From Dokdonia sp. 4H-3-7-5 (lineage in GTDB: Bacteria; Bacteroidota; Bacteroidia; Flavobacteriales; Flavobacteriaceae), in NCBI RefSeq assembly GCF_000212355.1, contig NC_015496.1:2306501-2370500 (forward strand): a stretch of DNA of 64,000 nt. The letters run 5' to 3'. Positions 60,909 to 64,000 of the stretch are shown here, in pieces; within the stretch, counting starts at the first letter, position 1, and each line of letters begins with the position of its first letter. The position numbers and the translations under genes are program-made. A model generated the notes under the pieces. The model was not told the origin of the DNA, made no database searches, and worked only from the letters and a program-made list of their open reading frames with translations.

Positions 60909-60937
60909 ATCTAATGATTTGAAGAAATAATCAGCTG

Positions 60938-62401
60938 TTAAGCAACTGGTATATCTTTCAATATTTCTATTACAAAATCCCAGTACTTTTGAGCACTAGA
61001 GATGCTTGCTCTTTCATCGGGAGAATGCGCTCCCTTAATAGTAGGCCCAAAGGAAATCATATCCATCTCAGGATAATTCTGACCTAAGATACCACATTCA
61101 AGTCCTGCGTGACAAGCCGCTACATGTGGATTCTCATTATTGATCTCTTTATATTTTGCTTCTAGCACCTTTAAGATAGGACTCGCCATATTAGGAGCCC
61201 ATCCTGGATAATCACCAGAAAGTGCTACGTCAAAGTTTGCAAGTTCAAACGTAGCTGTAATAGCATTTGCGAGATCATCCTTTGTGCTATCTACTGATGA
61301 GCGTGTAAGACAACCTATTTTTATAGATCCATCTTTTACAATCACTCTAGCTATATTATTAGAAGTTTCCACTAGATTTTCTATCTCTGGGCTCATTCTA
61401 TAGACCCCATTATGAACTGCACTTATTGCTTTAATAAGCTCTTGTTGAGCTTCCATGTTCATTACATTATCAGGGTGATCTGTTTTCTCTGCGGTAATAC
61501 TAAGGTTTTCTTCTAGCGAATTGTACTCTACTTGAATACCACTTGCCACATCCTGAAAATCTGCTTCAAAAGCTGCCAGCTGATTCTCATCTACTGCAAT
61601 GATAGCTACACTTTCTCTTGGGATTGCATTTCTCAAACTTCCACCATCAATGCTTGAAATACGTATATCAAAATTTTCTGATGCACTGCGCAATAAGCGG
61701 TTCATCATTTTATTTGCATTACCAAGTCCCTTGATGATATCCATTCCAGAGTGACCTCCATTAAGACCATTTACAGTAACTTTATAAGCTACAAGACCAT
61801 CATCTATTCCTTCTTCTGGGTAATTGCGAGTAGCTGTGATATCTACACCACCTGCACAACCTACACCTATCTCGTCATCTTCTTCTGTATCTAGATTAAG
61901 TAAGATGTCACCTTTAAGAATTCCTCCTTTAAGACCCATCGCCCCAGTCATACCTGTTTCCTCATCTATAGTAAATAATGCTTCTATAGCTGGATGTTCT
62001 ATGGTGGTACTTTCAAGTACAGCCATTATTGTCGCCACTCCAAGACCGTTATCTGCTCCTAGTGTAGTTCCTTTTGCACGTACCCAGTCACCATCTACAT
62101 ACATCTCGATACCCTGATTATCAAAATCAAAATCGGTGTCATTATTTTTCTGATGTACCATGTCAAGATGCGACTGCATCACAATCATTTTCTTGTTCTC
62201 ATGACCAGCAGTAGCAGGTTTTCTTATGATCACATTACCTACTTCGTCTTCTATTGTTTCTAAACCTAATTTTTTACCAAAGTCTTTCATAAACGCAATG
62301 ACGCGCTCCTCCTTTTTTGAAGGACGAGGCACAGCATTTAGATCTGCAAATTTATTCCAGAGTGCCTTTGGGGCTAGATTTCTTATTTCTTGATTATCCA
62401 T
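60938..62401 (-). CDS. pepD: Cytosolic dipeptidase (aminoacyl-histidine dipeptidase, M20)
   Basis: Zinc metallopeptidase of 487 residues acting on dipeptides such as carnosine. Metal and catalytic motifs: VMQSHLDMVHQKN near 74-86, GTTLGADNGLGVA near 114-126, TIDEETGMTGAMGL near 143-156, NLDTEEDDE near 169, and AACHAGLECG near 433-442. The central dimerisation/lid domain (about 205-380) is present. Full length. It is monocistronic by appearance, 43 bases downstream of pssA on the same strand. Confidence 0.95.
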   Translation of the reverse strand: MDNQEIRNLAPKALWNKFADLNAVPRPSKKEERVIAFMKDFGKKLGLETIEDEVGNVIIRKPATAGHENKKMIVMQSHLDMVHQKNNDTDFDFDNQGIEMYVDGDWVRAKGTTLGADNGLGVATIMAVLESTTIEHPAIEALFTIDEETGMTGAMGLKGGILKGDILLNLDTEEDDEIGVGCAGGVDITATRNYPEEGIDDGLVAYKVTVNGLNGGHSGMDIIKGLGNANKMMNRLLRSASENFDIRISSIDGGSLRNAIPRESVAIIAVDENQLAAFEADFQDVASGIQVEYNSLEENLSITAEKTDHPDNVMNMEAQQELIKAISAVHNGVYRMSPEIENLVETSNNIARVIVKDGSIKIGCLTRSSVDSTKDDLANAITATFELANFDVALSGDYPGWAPNMASPILKVLEAKYKEINNENPHVAACHAGLECGILGQNYPEMDMISFGPTIKGAHSPDERASISSAQKYWDFVIEILKDIPVA

Positions 62402-62444
62402 TTTCTAAGTTTTACACAAAGATAATGGCTACATAGATGAAAGA

Positions 62445-63167
62445 CTACGCTTGCTCTTTAAAAACAATAGAAAGAAGGATGTACAGAATGATGATGATAG
62501 GTATCCCTAAAAACTGGAAGAACACAAGCAGTAACACACTTGCAAGTAAAAAGAGGTAACGCACTTTGTTTTCCCCAAAAGACCAGTTTTTAAACTTTAA
62601 AGCAAATAATGGAAGCTCTGCATTGAGCATAAAACAACTTAATGCGGTAAGTACTATAAGGGAGTATGGATTTTCTAATAACGCTTTCGCGAAAGCGTAC
62701 TCTTCAAACATCAATATAAGAGGTAAGCTTAGTATAAACAAGGTATTTGCAGGAGTTGGAAGTCCTATAAACGAGTTAGTCTGACGATCATCTACATTGA
62801 ACTTTGCAAGTCTATATGCCGAAGCCATCGTTATTGCAAAACCTATATAACCCAAGTGAAAGTGCTGCTCTTCTAGTGCCGCACCCCAAGGAATACCGCT
62901 AGCATCTTCTAGCAGTTGATACATAACCACTCCTGGCACAACACCGCTAGTAACCATATCTGCAAGAGAATCTAATTGTAATCCTACCTCACTTGAAGCA
63001 TTAAGAATTCGTGCAAAAAAGCCGTCAAAAAAATCAAAGAAAATCCCAAGAGCTACAAATATCGCAGCAAGCTCTAGACGATCATTTACAGCAAAAACTA
63101 CCGCAACACAACCGCTTAACAGATTACCCATTGTAATTGCATTAGGAACGTAACTCTTTATAGACAT
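62445..63167 (-). CDS. pssA: CDP-diacylglycerol-serine O-phosphatidyltransferase
   Basis: Inner-membrane phospholipid enzyme making phosphatidylserine, the precursor of phosphatidylethanolamine. The 240 residues contain the CDP-alcohol phosphotransferase signature with Asp45, Asp48, Gly49, Arg53, Gly62, Asp66 and Asp70, spanning DFFDGFFAR at 45-53 to LDSLAD at 65-70. Six or so membrane helices surround it. AFAKA in the EYAFAKALL segment is palindrome-encoded. It is divergent from the porV-like gene and upstream of pepD. Confidence 0.93.
   Translation of the reverse strand: MSIKSYVPNAITMGNLLSGCVAVVFAVNDRLELAAIFVALGIFFDFFDGFFARILNASSEVGLQLDSLADMVTSGVVPGVVMYQLLEDASGIPWGAALEEQHFHLGYIGFAITMASAYRLAKFNVDDRQTNSFIGLPTPANTLFILSLPLILMFEEYAFAKALLENPYSLIVLTALSCFMLNAELPLFALKFKNWSFGENKVRYLFLLASVLLLVFFQFLGIPIIIILYILLSIVFKEQA
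62682..62697. repeat. Dispersed palindrome CGCTTTCGCGAAAGCG, exact copy
   Basis: Exact copy in pssA (- strand), read as AFAKA in a loop between membrane helices. Confidence 0.95.
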
Positions 63168-63239
63168 TGTTTAATTTTTAGTAAAAGTATGGAAGAATTT
63201 TCGACTAATATAGGCTTGTGCAATATCTAGCTCGTTTTA

Positions 63240-63273
63240 TTGTTTACAATGTGTACTAAAAGTGGGATATTTG
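63240..63273 (+). promoter_or_regulatory. Candidate promoter of the porV-like gene
   Basis: TTG at 63240-63242 and GATATTTG at 63266-63273 are spaced 23 bases apart, close to the Bacteroidetes TTG / TAnnTTTG form with one mismatch, about 18 bases before the proposed TTG start. Confidence 0.35.
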
Positions 63274-63290
63274 TCCCATAAATCCTGCTA

Positions 63291-64000
63291 TTGAAAAAAT
63301 CACTTTCTATACTATTTCTACTCATTTCAGTTACTGCTGTGTCACAAACGGTACGTAAATATTCGAATGAATTTTTAAATATTGGTGTTGATGCTGCCGC
63401 TCTTGGTATGAGTAATGCCGTTGTTGCTGGTACGAGTGATGTAAATGCAGGCTATTGGAATCCTGCAGGTTTAGTCAATCTAGAAGATAATCAGATCTCA
63501 TTAATGCACGCCTCCTATTTTGCAAATATTGCAAATTATGATTACATCGCTTTTGCAAAACCTCTTGATGATAGAAGCGCCATAGGTATTTCTGTAATAC
63601 GTTTTGGAGTTGATGATATTTTAAATACTACCCAACTTATAGACGATCAAGGAAACATAGATTACAATCGTATCAGTCTATTTTCTACTGCAGATTATGC
63701 TTTTACTGTGTCTTATGCAAGAGCATTACCGCTAGATGGTTTGAATCTAGGTGTGAATGCAAAAGTGGTACGTCGTGTGATAGGTGATTTTGCAAACAGC
63801 TGGGGTTTTGGCCTTGATGTAGGGTTACAATGGAAAAAAGGAGATTGGGATTTTGGAGTTATGGCTCGAGACATCACCACTACAGTAAACGCGTGGAGTA
63901 TTGATGAAGATGAGTTTGCTACCATAAGCGATGCCGTCGAAGGTCAAAATCAAGACTTACCAGAAAGTACAGAAATCACCATCCCTAAACTTCAAGTAGG
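63291..64000 (+). CDS. PorV-like type IX secretion outer-membrane protein (partial, cut by window edge)
   Basis: An open frame begins at TTG 63291 and runs off the right edge; no stop is seen. The first residues, translated as M, then KKSLSILFLLISVTAVSQ, form a good signal peptide. The mature part reads KYSNEFLNIGVDAAALGMSN, SDVNAGYWNPAGL, MHASYFANIANYDY and GVNAKVVRRVIGDFANSWGF. This is the UPF0164/PorV beta-barrel pattern, as in the PorV2 proteins encoded near porU in flavobacteria. PorV shuttles T9SS substrates to the cell surface. No ATG fits the signal peptide, so the TTG start is preferred. Confidence 0.8.
   Translation, partial: MKKSLSILFLLISVTAVSQTVRKYSNEFLNIGVDAAALGMSNAVVAGTSDVNAGYWNPAGLVNLEDNQISLMHASYFANIANYDYIAFAKPLDDRSAIGISVIRFGVDDILNTTQLIDDQGNIDYNRISLFSTADYAFTVSYARALPLDGLNLGVNAKVVRRVIGDFANSWGFGLDVGLQWKKGDWDFGVMARDITTTVNAWSIDEDEFATISDAVEGQNQDLPESTEITIPKLQV

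Overview
The window reads as chromosome from a marine Bacteroidetes of the family Flavobacteriaceae (a Dokdonia/Krokinobacter-type organism is my inference). The base composition is AT-rich. It carries a gliding/type IX secretion signature: GldI, a PorV-like protein, and a giant protein with a type B C-terminal sorting domain. Several promoters fit the Bacteroidetes TTG / TAnnTTTG form. Shine-Dalgarno sequences are scarce, and GTG and TTG starts occur.

Layout. (1) 1-26,015, + strand: a surface-polysaccharide locus. It holds about fifteen glycosyltransferases of GT2, GT4 and GT32-like types, an FkbM and a second SAM methyltransferase, and a CMP-sialic/nonulosonic acid pair (NeuA fused to a HAD phosphatase, and a short NeuB). 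It also has an MBOAT O-acyltransferase with two tandem SGNH-like partners, a hexapeptide acyltransferase, an O-antigen ligase/polymerase-like membrane protein and, last, a polyprenyl-phosphate sugar-1-phosphate transferase that would start repeat-unit assembly. Most genes abut or overlap by 1-14 bases. (2) 26,018-37,242, - strand: conserved core genes, namely a DUF4105 membrane protein, a small secreted protein, sucC, clpS, prmA, a subtilase, a lipoprotein, tpiA, a DppB-type permease, a DoxX-fusion protein and DUF1599. (3) 37,535-46,489, + strand: folP, a 2,381-residue secreted repeat protein, and ftsE. (4) 46,648-54,988: a second, smaller polysaccharide locus on both strands, with GT2 and GT4 enzymes, FdtA ketoisomerase, a DegT aminotransferase, two acyltransferases and a Wzx-type flippase. 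This is consistent with a dTDP-3-acylamino-3,6-dideoxyhexose. (5) 55,213-64,000: typA, ndk, a DHH phosphoesterase, gldI, a cyclophilin-FKBP fusion, a cytosolic dipeptidase, pssA, and a porV-like gene cut by the right edge.

The most striking signal that no gene explains is a 16-base perfect palindrome, CGCTTTCGCGAAAGCG, with close variants. It occurs about 18 times, both between genes and inside them. No gene has more than one, apart from three degenerate look-alikes in the giant gene. No two are closer than about 1.7 kb. It is read in all three frames as RFRES, LSRKR or AFAKA. It is missing from the genes that look most AT-rich and most recently acquired. Three further families of dispersed intergenic repeats are also present. 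I saw no rRNA, tRNA, CRISPR array, insertion sequence or phage.
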